A stretch of 42,644 nt of DNA from Sporosarcina koreensis (GCF_001531445.1 NZ_LQYA01000109.1:93242-135885); one strand, 5' to 3'. Counted from the first letter of the stretch, positions 15,588 to 23,074 are shown. The notes: generated by a model from the sequence alone, not told the origin. Made by a program: numbers and translations.

Positions 15588-16598
15588 ATGTGGAAGAAAC
15601 TTACGACAGTTGCTTTGACCGGTGTATTGGCGTTCAGCCTTGCAGCATGTTCAAAGAATGATGGAGCAGAGGGGAGCTCTTCGAAATATCCGGAGCGTAA
15701 CATAACAATCGTCGCACCATCTGGGGCAGGCGGTGGATGGGATTTGACCGCCCGTGCGATTGCGAAAACGATGAATGATACAAAACTGATTGAAAAACCG
15801 ATCACGGTTGAGAATAAACCAGGTGGTGGCGGTGCCGTTTACATGGCGGAGTTTGCAACGAAAGAAGTGAAGAATGACTATGCGTTGCTTGTAAAAAGTC
15901 CACCGCTTCTCATCAATAACAACAAAGCAGAAGGAAACAGCCCATACGGCTATAAAGATACAACTCCATTGGCACAGTTGACACGCGATTACGGCGCGAT
16001 TGTCGTGAAAGCAGATTCAGAATTCAAAACGCTGAAGGATGTATTGGAAGCTATTAAAAACGATGCTAAATCAGTCACGCTTGCCGGCGGATCGGCACCT
16101 GGTTCGATGGACCATCTTGTAGGTGTCCTGCCTGCTTTCGAATATGGAATCGATCCGAAAACTGTGAAATATGTATCTTATGATGGCGGAGGAGAAGCTG
16201 TTGCGGCATTGCTCGGCGGAAATGCGGATGTTATTGCCACGGATGCATCAACAATTGGTCAATACGTTAAATCCGGTGATGTTCGCGTTCTTGCTGTCAG
16301 TTCATCGGAACGCCTCGGTGGCGAATTGACTGAAGTGCCGACATTCAAAGAAGAAGGCATTGACGCAGAGTTCACAATTTGGCGCGGACTTTTCGGACCG
16401 AAGGAAATGACCGATGCAGCAGTCGATTATTGGGCGGAAAAATTGAAAGCAATGATCGAGACAGATGAGTGGAAAGCCGAACTTGAAAGAAACGGCTGGG
16501 AAAGCGAATACCGCAGCTCGGAAGACTTTACGAAGTACTTGGAGGACCAAGACAAGGTGATCGTCGAACTACTGACAGCACTTGGCATGCAAAAGTAA
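15588..16598 (+). CDS. tctC: Tripartite tricarboxylate transporter substrate-binding lipoprotein
   Basis: A 336-residue extracytoplasmic binding protein of the Bug/TctC family that delivers an organic acid to TctAB. The signal peptide (WKKLTTVALTGVLAFSL) ends in the lipobox LAAC. The mature part starts YPERNITIVAPSGAGGGWD, the standard TctC opening, with VENKPGGGGAVYMAEF and the loop GGSAPGSMDHLVG. ATG 15588 has the best spacing to AAGGGGG; ATG 15582 is in frame but close. tctB and tctA follow after a 350-bp gap filled by repeats. The true substrate (citrate or another carboxylate) is not determined. Confidence 0.93.
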   Translation: MWKKLTTVALTGVLAFSLAACSKNDGAEGSSSKYPERNITIVAPSGAGGGWDLTARAIAKTMNDTKLIEKPITVENKPGGGGAVYMAEFATKEVKNDYALLVKSPPLLINNNKAEGNSPYGYKDTTPLAQLTRDYGAIVVKADSEFKTLKDVLEAIKNDAKSVTLAGGSAPGSMDHLVGVLPAFEYGIDPKTVKYVSYDGGGEAVAALLGGNADVIATDASTIGQYVKSGDVRVLAVSSSERLGGELTEVPTFKEEGIDAEFTIWRGLFGPKEMTDAAVDYWAEKLKAMIETDEWKAELERNGWESEYRSSEDFTKYLEDQDKVIVELLTALGMQK

Positions 16599-16740
16599 GG
16601 TGAAACTTCAATCAGTGGTGGTCTTCCACTGATTGTTAGTTGAACCAATCGGGCTTTTACTGGCTGTTGATCCCCACTAATATTATATTCCTAGTTATTT
16701 TTAGAAGTGGGGATCTTACAGACAGTTAAAGCGGGATAAA
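16599..16740 (+). repeat. Post-stop hairpin element, short form (copy A)
   Basis: The element starts in the base after the tctC stop codon with GGTGAAACTTCAATCAGTGG and ends at AAAGCGGGATAAA. It contains hairpin 1, AATCAGTGG (16610-16618) with CCACTGATT (16626-16634), and a long hairpin (16653-16732) whose arms include GCTTTTACTG/CAGTTAAAGC and GATCCCCACT/AGTGGGGATC. A longer copy lies on the minus strand at 20119-20297 and a remnant at 35745-35790. Confidence 0.85.
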
Positions 16741-16748
16741 ACGTGTTC

Positions 16749-16927
16749 TGGCGGCTTGAACGGCCGCCATTTTCAATCCAGCTACTGGCGCCAGAAGCTC
16801 GGGGTCATAAGTCAAAGCTGATCTGTGGCAAAAGGCATTGCTCCTAACGCTTCGCTTTTACTCGCAAAAGCCGTTCTTCGTTACGGCTTTGCCTGTCGCT
16901 TCTAAGCAGGCGCCATTCGCTTTTTTT
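16749..16927 (+). repeat. GGCGCC-bounded palindromic intergenic element
   Basis: A small hairpin, TGGCGGC (16749-16755) with GCCGCCA (16763-16769), is followed by a roughly 130-bp structure bounded by TGGCGCCAGAAGC (16786-16798) and GCTTCT...GGCGCCA (16898-16915). It has the internal stem AAAGCCG/CGGCTTT and ends in seven T. It looks like a non-coding mobile or repeat element inserted between tctC and tctB. The T-rich end could terminate transcripts coming from tctC. Confidence 0.6.
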
Positions 16928-16947
16928 ATAGGGAGGTGTTAAAGACT

Positions 16948-17397
16948 ATGAGTAAAACATTCGATCGATATGCAAGCATCGCTTTTTTACTAATCGGTCT
17001 TTTATTTGTAATCGAAAGTTCGAAGATTGCGAGCAGTGCATACGGGTCAACGGTCGGACCGAAAATCTTTCCGTTAGGGCTAGGCATCATTTTGATTTTA
17101 TTGAGTATACGGTTGCTGTACGAAACTTTCAAATACAAAACGGAAGCAGCGTCCACAGAAAAACTACAATATAAAAAGTTCCTCATCATTCTCGTGAGCG
17201 CAGCATTGTATGCATTCTTATTGGAGAAGATCGGGTATGTCATTTCAACATTCCTCTTTTTGCTCGTCGCATTCCAGACGATGGAACGCGGCAGGATCGT
17301 GCCAAGTCTCATTATCGCTGCGGTGTTTTCATTTGGCGTTTATTATTTCTTTGCGGAATTTCTTGGCGGCTCATTGCCCGGATTCCCTAGGTTTTAA
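16948..17397 (+). CDS. tctB: Tripartite tricarboxylate transporter small membrane subunit
   Basis: A 149-residue protein with four hydrophobic helices, as expected for TctB, the small membrane partner of TctA. It opens DRYASIAFLLIGLLFVIES, followed by the family-typical GSTVGPKIFPLGLGIILILL. The ATG at 16948 is nine bases after a strong GGGAGGTG. It is 18 bp upstream of tctA, so the two are co-transcribed. It is separated from tctC by two repeat elements, which is unusual for this operon. Confidence 0.9.
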   Translation: MSKTFDRYASIAFLLIGLLFVIESSKIASSAYGSTVGPKIFPLGLGIILILLSIRLLYETFKYKTEAASTEKLQYKKFLIILVSAALYAFLLEKIGYVISTFLFLLVAFQTMERGRIVPSLIIAAVFSFGVYYFFAEFLGGSLPGFPRF

Positions 17398-17415
17398 GAA
17401 GAAAGGAGTCGCAAT

Positions 17416-18942
17416 ATGAGCACATTACAATTTTTGGCCGACGGGTTCGCGACCGCATTCCAATGGCATAATCTATTATTTGCGTTCATCGGCGTTGTTA
17501 TCGGAACGGCAGTCGGCGTTTTGCCTGGTATCGGCCCGATGAGTGGGGTGGCCCTTCTCATTCCGGTTACAGCAACGATTACGTCCGGCATGCCGACAAG
17601 TGCAGCGGCTGCGAGTTCTATTATTTTGCTTGCAGGCGTTTACTATGGTGCGATGTATGGGGGATCCACCACTTCGATTCTTTTGAACACTCCAGGCGAA
17701 TCATCGTCTGTTGTCACGACGCTTGACGGTTATCAAATGGCAAGGCAAGGCCGGGCTGGGGCGGCATTGGCAATCGCTGCCATCGGATCGTTTTGCGCGG
17801 GAATCGTTTCCTTGATCGGCCTAGTTTTACTCGCGGAACCGCTGTCCAATGTAGCCATCAAGTTCGGACCGGCGGAATATTTTTCATTAATGCTATTAGG
17901 TTTGGCGGCAGTGAGCGGTCTTGCCGGAAAATCGATGACAAAGGCTTTAATGATGACCGTTTTTGGACTGATGCTAGGAACAATCGGCATTGACGCTGTC
18001 TCCGGAATTGCCCGTTTTACATACGACCAGCCGATCCTGTTTTCTGGATTGGAATTTTTGACGATTGCGGTGGGGCTATTCGCGCTTGGCGAAGTGTTTA
18101 AGACGGTATTGGAACGTGACAATGAATCAGGAGCAATTGCAAAAATCAACCGGATATTGCCGACAAAGCAGGATATGAAAGACAGCACCGTGCCAATCGT
18201 CCGGGGTTCATTGCTCGGATTTTTCATCGGGGTTCTTCCAGGCGCTGGCGCGACGCTCGCTTCTTTCTTCTCGTATATGACCGAGAAGAAATTCAGTAAG
18301 CGCCCTGAAACATTTGGTAAAGGGAATATCGCTGGTGTTGCCGGTCCTGAATCTGCAAACAACGCGGCTTCTGGCGGTGCGATGATTCCATTGCTGACAC
18401 TCGGAATCCCGGGTTCCGGTACGACAGCCATCTTGATGGGCGCGCTCATCATGTACAACATCCAGCCAGGACCGCTCCTTTTCGATGAGCATCCCGAAGT
18501 GGCGTGGGGGCTAATTGCGAGTATGTTCATCGGCAACTTGATGTTGCTGATCTTGAATATGCCTCTCGTCCGTGTTTTTGCGAAAGTTATTCAGACACCG
18601 AAGAAATATTTATTGCCGATCATTGTGGCAATTTCGTTTTTCGGTGTATATGCCGTGCAATATACGACGTTCGATTTGTATTTATTGCTTGGATGCGGCG
18701 TACTTGGATATGTTTTGACGAAAAACGATTTTCCGGTCGCCCCCCTCGTGCTCGCGCTCGTGCTAGGACCAATGATCGAAAACAATATGCGACGAGCGCT
18801 TACGATTTCGAATGGCGATTTCAGCATTTTCGTCACGAAGCCACTGTCCCTTGTGTTTATCATAGCGGCTGCAGCCTGGCTGTTGATCCCGCTGTTGTTG
18901 AAATTCAAAGGCAAAGCCCTCATTGTTGAAGAAGAAGGATAA
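17416..18942 (+). CDS. tctA: Tripartite tricarboxylate transporter large membrane subunit
   Basis: A 508-residue permease with about twelve helices, the transport channel of the TTT system, driven by an ion gradient. It has the TctA signatures VLPGIGPMSGVALLIP, YGGSTTSILLNTPGE and, in the second half, GVLPGAGATLASF and LTLGIPGSGTTAILMGAL. These two glycine-rich motifs reflect internal duplication in the family. The ATG follows AAAGGAG. The length is normal and a terminator follows. Confidence 0.96.
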   Translation: MSTLQFLADGFATAFQWHNLLFAFIGVVIGTAVGVLPGIGPMSGVALLIPVTATITSGMPTSAAAASSIILLAGVYYGAMYGGSTTSILLNTPGESSSVVTTLDGYQMARQGRAGAALAIAAIGSFCAGIVSLIGLVLLAEPLSNVAIKFGPAEYFSLMLLGLAAVSGLAGKSMTKALMMTVFGLMLGTIGIDAVSGIARFTYDQPILFSGLEFLTIAVGLFALGEVFKTVLERDNESGAIAKINRILPTKQDMKDSTVPIVRGSLLGFFIGVLPGAGATLASFFSYMTEKKFSKRPETFGKGNIAGVAGPESANNAASGGAMIPLLTLGIPGSGTTAILMGALIMYNIQPGPLLFDEHPEVAWGLIASMFIGNLMLLILNMPLVRVFAKVIQTPKKYLLPIIVAISFFGVYAVQYTTFDLYLLLGCGVLGYVLTKNDFPVAPLVLALVLGPMIENNMRRALTISNGDFSIFVTKPLSLVFIIAAAAWLLIPLLLKFKGKALIVEEEG

Positions 18943-18949
18943 TAAAAAA

Positions 18950-18985
18950 CGGATTGCCTAATGGGAGAGGCAATCCGCTATTTTA
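18950..18985 (+). terminator. Terminator after tctA
   Basis: A perfect 9-bp stem, CGGATTGCC (18950-18958) and GGCAATCCG (18969-18977), is followed by CTATTTTA. On the minus strand it is followed by an equally good T run, so it may also serve the opposing gene. Confidence 0.85.
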
Positions 18986-19005
18986 GTGAGTGGTATGTCG
19001 TCGTC

Positions 19006-19038
19006 CCGCGTCCAAAGTGAGTCGCTCCGCGTCCAAAG
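19006..19038. repeat. Two-unit tandem repeat with 21-bp period
   Basis: CCGCGTCCAAAG occurs at 19006-19017 and 19027-19038, 21 bp apart, between two convergent genes. The sequence differs from the other short-period arrays in the window but the period is the same. Confidence 0.6.
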
Positions 19039-19114
19039 CACTCTGCTTTTCTATATAGAAAATAGGCGAAGGAATCCTTTTTTTGAATTCCCCGCATGTT
19101 ATACTTACACTATC

Positions 19115-20104
19115 TTACACTTCCACTTCAATCCCGATTCCCGCTTCCAATGCTTTTCGGTAAACGCCTTGCGCGACAGCGAGATCGAAGTATGCGGCAC
19201 CGACGGATTTGAAGAATGTGATTTCATTCTCGTCCGTTCTGCCAGCGACTTTCCCACCGATGACGTCCATCAGTTCGCCATGCAAGTCATCGAACGACCA
19301 TTCAGGCTGTTCGTTAGCGTGAATCAATTCTCCGGCTTCCTCTTTCACACCGGCTTCATCGTCAGTGACAATTTTGCTGCATCGTTGAATGAAGGTAAAA
19401 TCCATCTCGCGCATATGGGGCAAGTAGGAACCAACGCCATTGACATGCGTGCCAGGCTTCACATCATTGCCGTCAAAAACCGGGGTATTCGAACGGGTGC
19501 TGCAACAGATGATATCCGCTTGGCTTACTGCTTCGGATACATTGTCCATAATTTCAATCTGTATGTTTTCATCAATGCCGAAAGCGAGAAGCCTTTCTTT
19601 GAAACGTTCTGCCTTAGCCGTAGTCGGATTGACGAGCAGCATTTTTGAAATCGGTCTAACTTCCAAGACACCGAGAACTTGTTCAAATGCCATTGCTCCG
19701 GTTCCGATGACTGTCAGGACAGTCGCATCTTCTCGTGCAAGACGGTCGGTTGCAATTCCGCTCAGTGCTCCCGTCCGTAGCCTCGTCAAATATGAAGCGT
19801 TCATCATGGCGAGATGTTCGCCGTCCTTCGCGTCAGTAACGAGAATAACTCCTTGTGTGGTCGGTTTACCTGATGCCGGATTTTCCGGAAAGATTGTTAC
19901 CGTCTTGATCGTTGTCATTTCATTCACCAAATCAGCGCTCGGCATATAGAGCACGGATGCGCTATGTTGTGGGAATTCGATGACAGTACGATGCGGGTTG
20001 GCAATTTTGTCTTCTGCTTTCGCACGCAAAATCTGTTCGACGTCATGTATGGCCTCATTAATTCCGTACGTTGTTTGAATTTCTTTTTCATTGATAATCA
20101 GCAT
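19115..20104 (-). CDS. Ornithine cyclodeaminase / mu-crystallin family NAD(P)-dependent enzyme
   Basis: A 329-residue enzyme of the OCD/mu-crystallin family, whose members include ornithine cyclodeaminase, alanine dehydrogenase and ketimine reductases. A Rossmann NAD(P) site is visible in VIGTGAMAFEQVLGV, followed by VNPTTAKAERF. TTIKTVTIFPENP carries the conserved substrate lysine region, and THVNGVGSYLPHMREMD is typical of the family. The ATG follows AAGGAGCG. It lies downstream of an MHS transporter on the same strand, so it probably acts on what that transporter imports. The sequence does not fix the substrate. Confidence 0.88.
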   Translation of the reverse strand: MLIINEKEIQTTYGINEAIHDVEQILRAKAEDKIANPHRTVIEFPQHSASVLYMPSADLVNEMTTIKTVTIFPENPASGKPTTQGVILVTDAKDGEHLAMMNASYLTRLRTGALSGIATDRLAREDATVLTVIGTGAMAFEQVLGVLEVRPISKMLLVNPTTAKAERFKERLLAFGIDENIQIEIMDNVSEAVSQADIICCSTRSNTPVFDGNDVKPGTHVNGVGSYLPHMREMDFTFIQRCSKIVTDDEAGVKEEAGELIHANEQPEWSFDDLHGELMDVIGGKVAGRTDENEITFFKSVGAAYFDLAVAQGVYRKALEAGIGIEVEV

Positions 20105-20118
20105 GAAATCGCTCCTTC

Positions 20119-20297
20119 TTTATCCCGCTTTAACTGGCTGTAAGCCCCCCACTTTGTGGGGGCAATAGCCAGTAAAAGCCCGATTGGTTCGGGCCTGCAC
20201 GATGCAGGTCACAAAGGCGTTGCAACAGGACGTTGCGAACTTAGCCTTTGTTCGACTAATCAGTGGGGAAAGAACCCCCACTGATTGAAGTTTCACT
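20119..20297 (-). repeat. Post-stop hairpin element, long form (copy B)
   Basis: Read on the minus strand, this starts in the base after the MFS stop codon (AGTGAAACTTCAATCAGTGG) and ends AAAGCGGGATAAA. Five stems follow one another: AATCAGTGGGG with CCCCACTGATT; ACAAAGGC with GCCTTTGT around GCAAC/GTTGC; CCTGCA/TGCAGG; CCCGA/TCGGG; and a long stem including GCCCCC/GGGGGC. Copy A lacks the second and third stems. It separates the MFS gene from the OCD gene in what should be one operon. Confidence 0.88.
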
Positions 20298-21575
20298 TTA
20301 TTGATCGAGCGCTTCGTTCTTTCGGTCTTTCACAGCCCAGATGGCGATAAGGGATACGACCGCGGTGAAAATGATATAAAGCGCAACCGGAACATACGAA
20401 TTGTTGAACTCGGCAAGCAGTGCAGTAGCGACGAGTGGTGCAGTTCCTCCAGCAAGGGCAGCGCCAATCTGATAGCCGAGCGAAATACCTGTATAACGGA
20501 CTTCCGCTGAAAAGATTTCAGAGAACATTGTACCAAGAACCGCCGTAATCGGCGCCCAAATGATGCCAAGTCCGATGATTGTTGCAATAACGAGCAATGC
20601 GACAGATCCTTGTTTAATCAACCAAAAGTATGGGAATGCATAGAGGATCATAGCAACTGCGCCCCATACATAAAGTGGTTTACGTCCGACTTTATCTGAA
20701 AGTCTTCCCATGATTGGGATCAAAATCGTCGTGATAATTGTAGCGATCATGACGGCATTCAACGTCGCAGTCCTCGAATAGCCTAGATAGCTTGTCGCAT
20801 AGGAAACGATAAACGTACCGAATATGTAGAATGGCGCCGTCTCGACAACTTTCGCTCCGATTGCGATCAGCACTTCACGCCAATGCGTTTTAAATGTTGT
20901 GACGAGAGGGATTTTCGGAATCTCTCCTCGCTCTTGGACTTCTTTGAATGAAGGTGTTTCATCGATTCCTTTACGAATCCACAATCCAAATAGGACAAGC
21001 AATGCACTTAAAATGAACGGTACGCGCCAGCCCCATGTCATGAACGAACCTTCTGGGAGCATTGTCATGATCGACAATGCAAATGTTCCAAGCACCATTC
21101 CGATTGTAACGCCCATTTGTGGGACAGATCCGAAAAGGCCTCTTTTTTCCGGTGGCGCATATTCAACTGCTAGCAAGAGAGCACCGCCCCATTCGCCACC
21201 GATTCCTAAACCTTGAATGAGTCTAAGCGTAATCAATAGAATTGGCGCCCAAATGCCGATTGCTTGATAGGTAGGCAATAACCCCATGCCGAATGTGGCA
21301 ATCCCCATAAGGCTTAATGTTATAACGAGTGTTTTCTTTCTTCCGATCCTGTCACCGATATGGCTGAAAATGATTCCTCCGAATGGACGGATGAAAAACG
21401 CAAGAGCAAATGATGCATACGCTAATAATAGACCGATTGTTGGGTCTTCATTAACAAAAAAGATTTGATTGAATACGAGCGCAGCGACTGTTCCGTATAA
21501 GAAGTAATCGAACCATTCGATCGAACTTCCGACGAGACTTGCGATGAGCACCCTGTTTAGTTGTTTCTTCTCCAC
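20298..21575 (-). CDS. MFS transporter, metabolite:H+ symporter (MHS) family
   Basis: A 425-residue transporter with twelve predicted helices. It has the MHS features SSIEWFDYFLYGTVAALVF near the N-terminus, RPFGGIIFSHIGDRIGRKK between helices 2 and 3, and GEWGGALLLAVEYAPPEKRG in the central loop. Relatives carry shikimate, alpha-ketoglutarate, citrate or betaines with protons. The GTG start at 21575 follows GGGGG at eight bases. It is divergent from an XRE-cupin regulator, with palindromic operators between. The OCD-family enzyme lies downstream. Confidence 0.93.
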   Translation of the reverse strand: MEKKQLNRVLIASLVGSSIEWFDYFLYGTVAALVFNQIFFVNEDPTIGLLLAYASFALAFFIRPFGGIIFSHIGDRIGRKKTLVITLSLMGIATFGMGLLPTYQAIGIWAPILLITLRLIQGLGIGGEWGGALLLAVEYAPPEKRGLFGSVPQMGVTIGMVLGTFALSIMTMLPEGSFMTWGWRVPFILSALLVLFGLWIRKGIDETPSFKEVQERGEIPKIPLVTTFKTHWREVLIAIGAKVVETAPFYIFGTFIVSYATSYLGYSRTATLNAVMIATIITTILIPIMGRLSDKVGRKPLYVWGAVAMILYAFPYFWLIKQGSVALLVIATIIGLGIIWAPITAVLGTMFSEIFSAEVRYTGISLGYQIGAALAGGTAPLVATALLAEFNNSYVPVALYIIFTAVVSLIAIWAVKDRKNEALDQ

Positions 21576-21598
21576 ATTCTATTCCCCCTTTGCTATAA

Positions 21599-21615
21599 TT
21601 GAAGTACTACTTCAA
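21599..21615. promoter_or_regulatory. Operator 1 between MFS and XRE-cupin genes
   Basis: TTGAAGT-ACT-ACTTCAA is a perfect palindrome with 7-bp arms and a 3-bp spacer. It lies just upstream of the MFS start, next to a TATAGC that could be the -10 box of that gene. The same arms and spacing recur at 21653-21669. Confidence 0.7.
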
Positions 21616-21631
21616 ATGAACGGCAAAAAAA

Positions 21632-21645
21632 TGAAAGCGCTTTAT
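21632..21645. promoter_or_regulatory. Candidate CcpA cre site
   Basis: TGAAAGCGCTTTAT matches TGWAARCGYTWNCW at 13 of 14 positions and lies between the two palindromic operators of the divergent MFS and XRE-cupin genes. Confidence 0.5.
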
Positions 21646-21651
21646 CGAAAT

Positions 21652-21670
21652 ATTGAAGTGTCACTTCAAT
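21652..21670. promoter_or_regulatory. Operator 2 between MFS and XRE-cupin genes
   Basis: ATTGAAGTGTCACTTCAAT is a perfect palindrome with 9-bp arms around one base. The core TTGAAGT-n3-ACTTCAA is the same as operator 1. The distance between operator centres is 54 bp, about five helical turns. Confidence 0.72.
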
Positions 21671-21733
21671 CGCTTACATCCATCATAGGTACATGCTAAT
21701 ATTCTGTCAATAGAAACTTTTAGGAGAATGACA

Positions 21734-22285
21734 ATGGTTGCAAATCATTTAGGGACAAAAATTAAAAAAATTCGGTTAGAACGTGGTATGACGCTAAAAA
21801 TTCTTGCAGAGCGAACGGGCTTTTCCATCAGCTTCCTTTCCCAGTTGGAGAGGGGCAAATCGTCCGCAACATTGGAATCGTTGAAAAAGATATCAATTGC
21901 GTTTGGGGTGAATCCGAGTTACTTTTTCGAGGAAGAAGAGGAATTGGATGAAGGTCGTACCCTCGTTATCGATCAACGTATGGATGCGCATCACATTTAT
22001 TACAAAGATTTAGGGACGATGGTTACCGATCGTGATTTCGCCCCGCTGTTGGTCATTTTGAAACCCGGTCAAACAGAAGGCAATCTGATTACGCATAGGG
22101 GACAGGAGTTTCTTTACGTCATTGAAGGGACACTCACCGTCCGTGTTGAAAACGAGCTCTATGTACTGGGTCCGACCGAGTCGTTCATGCTAGATTCAAC
22201 CCGTCCGCATTATTGGTATAACTACACGGATAAAGAGGTGAAAATTCTCTGTGTATCTTCGGAAGTGAAGGCAGCTAATTCTTAG
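21734..22285 (+). CDS. XRE-family regulator with cupin sensor domain
   Basis: A 183-residue regulator. The N-terminal HTH_3 domain (residues 5-62) reads KIKKIRLERGMTLKILAERT and SISFLSQLERGKSSATLESL. The C-terminal cupin (about 105-175) has the HRGQEFLYVIEGTLTVRVE motif and a terminal PHYWYNYTDKEVKILCVSS strand. Such proteins typically repress transport and catabolic genes and respond to the substrate in the cupin. ATG 21734 is preferred over 21728 for spacing to AGGAGA. It is divergent from the MFS gene, with two palindromic operators between, so it probably controls both directions. Confidence 0.92.
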   Translation: MVANHLGTKIKKIRLERGMTLKILAERTGFSISFLSQLERGKSSATLESLKKISIAFGVNPSYFFEEEEELDEGRTLVIDQRMDAHHIYYKDLGTMVTDRDFAPLLVILKPGQTEGNLITHRGQEFLYVIEGTLTVRVENELYVLGPTESFMLDSTRPHYWYNYTDKEVKILCVSSEVKAANS

Positions 22286-22301
22286 GGGCAAGCGATATTG
22301 G

Positions 22302-22366
22302 AAAAGGCGGCTCTTTTTCATGCATAGAAGTCACTCGCTTTGTCGAATGAAAAAGAACGCCTTTTT
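22302..22366 (+). terminator. Long hairpin terminator between convergent genes
   Basis: AAAAGGCGGCTCTTTTTCAT (22302-22321) pairs, with one or two mismatches, with ATGAAAAAGAACGCCTTTT (22347-22364 and on), followed by a T. The right arm lies within the 3' end of the opposing YitT-type gene. It is probably the terminator of the XRE-cupin gene. Confidence 0.65.
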
Positions 22367-22911
22367 GACTTGGAAACAAATAGACTAATTGTAACGCCAA
22401 CAAAAAATACTGTTGTATACGAAACGAACAGCTGCGTTGATGATATGAGAATGCTTCCAATCGTAACAATGAAAATATCAAATGAAAAAATGACATACCC
22501 GGGATTTAATTTGAAACGCCTTGCAAACATTTGGGCGAGTAAATCTGTACCGCCTACGCTTATATCGTGACGAAGCATAAGCCCGGCACCCAGTCCAATA
22601 AAGATTCCTCCAAGTGCAGCGCTTGATAAAGGGGCAGTTACAACATTCTTTCCGAGAATGTGGAGTGGGTACAGAAAATCTATCATTAATGAGGAAAATA
22701 GCAATCCGTGGATTCCGTTATAAAAAAATGAACGATAGAAGAACCAAGCCCCAGTAAAGATAGGTATATTCACGACAAGTAATGCCAAGCCTACTTTCAC
22801 ATCACTTACATAGTGAATAATCAAACTGATACCTAGAGCGCCGCCATCCAATAATTCAAATGGAACAAGAAATAAATTCACGCCGATACCAACTAATAAA
22901 CTACCAATCAA
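22318..22911 (-). CDS. YitT/DUF161-type membrane protein
   Basis: A membrane protein of about 200 residues with five or six helices. It has the YitT signatures NLFLVPFELLDGGALGISLI, GLGAGLMLRHDISVGGTDLL and NPGYVIFSFDIFIV. Classical YitT proteins are near 280 residues with a C-terminal DUF2179 domain; that domain is absent here, so this is the shorter form. Function is unknown for the family. The first standard start codon is TTG at 22911, but it lacks a ribosome binding site. The frame is open upstream to 22953. GGTGGGG there is well placed for an ATT at 22938, which would add the typical FVQRAIIILIG lead. Confidence 0.85.
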   Translation of the reverse strand: MIGSLLVGIGVNLFLVPFELLDGGALGISLIIHYVSDVKVGLALLVVNIPIFTGAWFFYRSFFYNGIHGLLFSSLMIDFLYPLHILGKNVVTAPLSSAALGGIFIGLGAGLMLRHDISVGGTDLLAQMFARRFKLNPGYVIFSFDIFIVTIGSILISSTQLFVSYTTVFFVGVTISLFVSKSKRRSFSFDKASDFYA

Positions 22912-23027
22912 AATGATAATAGCTCTTTGAACAAAAATAAGGACCCCACCTATTTACATAATTTGTAGATGTATATGTAGGGACCTCGCGATTCTTTACA
23001 TATTTTATTAGAATCCATGAAAAACAA

Positions 23028-23066
23028 TAAAAGCCGATTGAATCCTTTCGGAGACTATCGGCTTTT
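23028..23066. terminator. Terminator after the nuclease gene
   Basis: AAAAGCCGAT and ATCGGCTTTT form a perfect 10-bp stem. It lies just beyond the nuclease stop on the minus strand, with TTTTATTGTTTT following. Confidence 0.88.
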
Positions 23067-23074
23067 GTCATTCA

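Noticed and set aside
17733..18536. A 267-codon open frame on the minus strand opposite tctA
   Set aside because: It is a shadow of tctA: low-complexity composition, no ribosome binding site and no family resemblance, while the plus-strand frame has all TctA motifs.
18986..19648. A 220-codon plus-strand frame antisense to the OCD-family gene
   Set aside because: The opposite frame encodes a clear Rossmann enzyme. This one starts in the intergenic repeat and shows no protein-like features.
16599..20297. Composite transposon made by the inverted element copies A and B
   Set aside because: No transposase lies in or near the interval, no target-site duplication is visible, and the enclosed genes belong to two different functional units, so independent insertion or shared 3'-end structure is simpler.
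22498..22522. Sigma-B-like promoter on the minus strand (GTTTCA ... GGGTAT)
   Set aside because: The spacer is 11 bp and it lies inside the YitT-type coding region.
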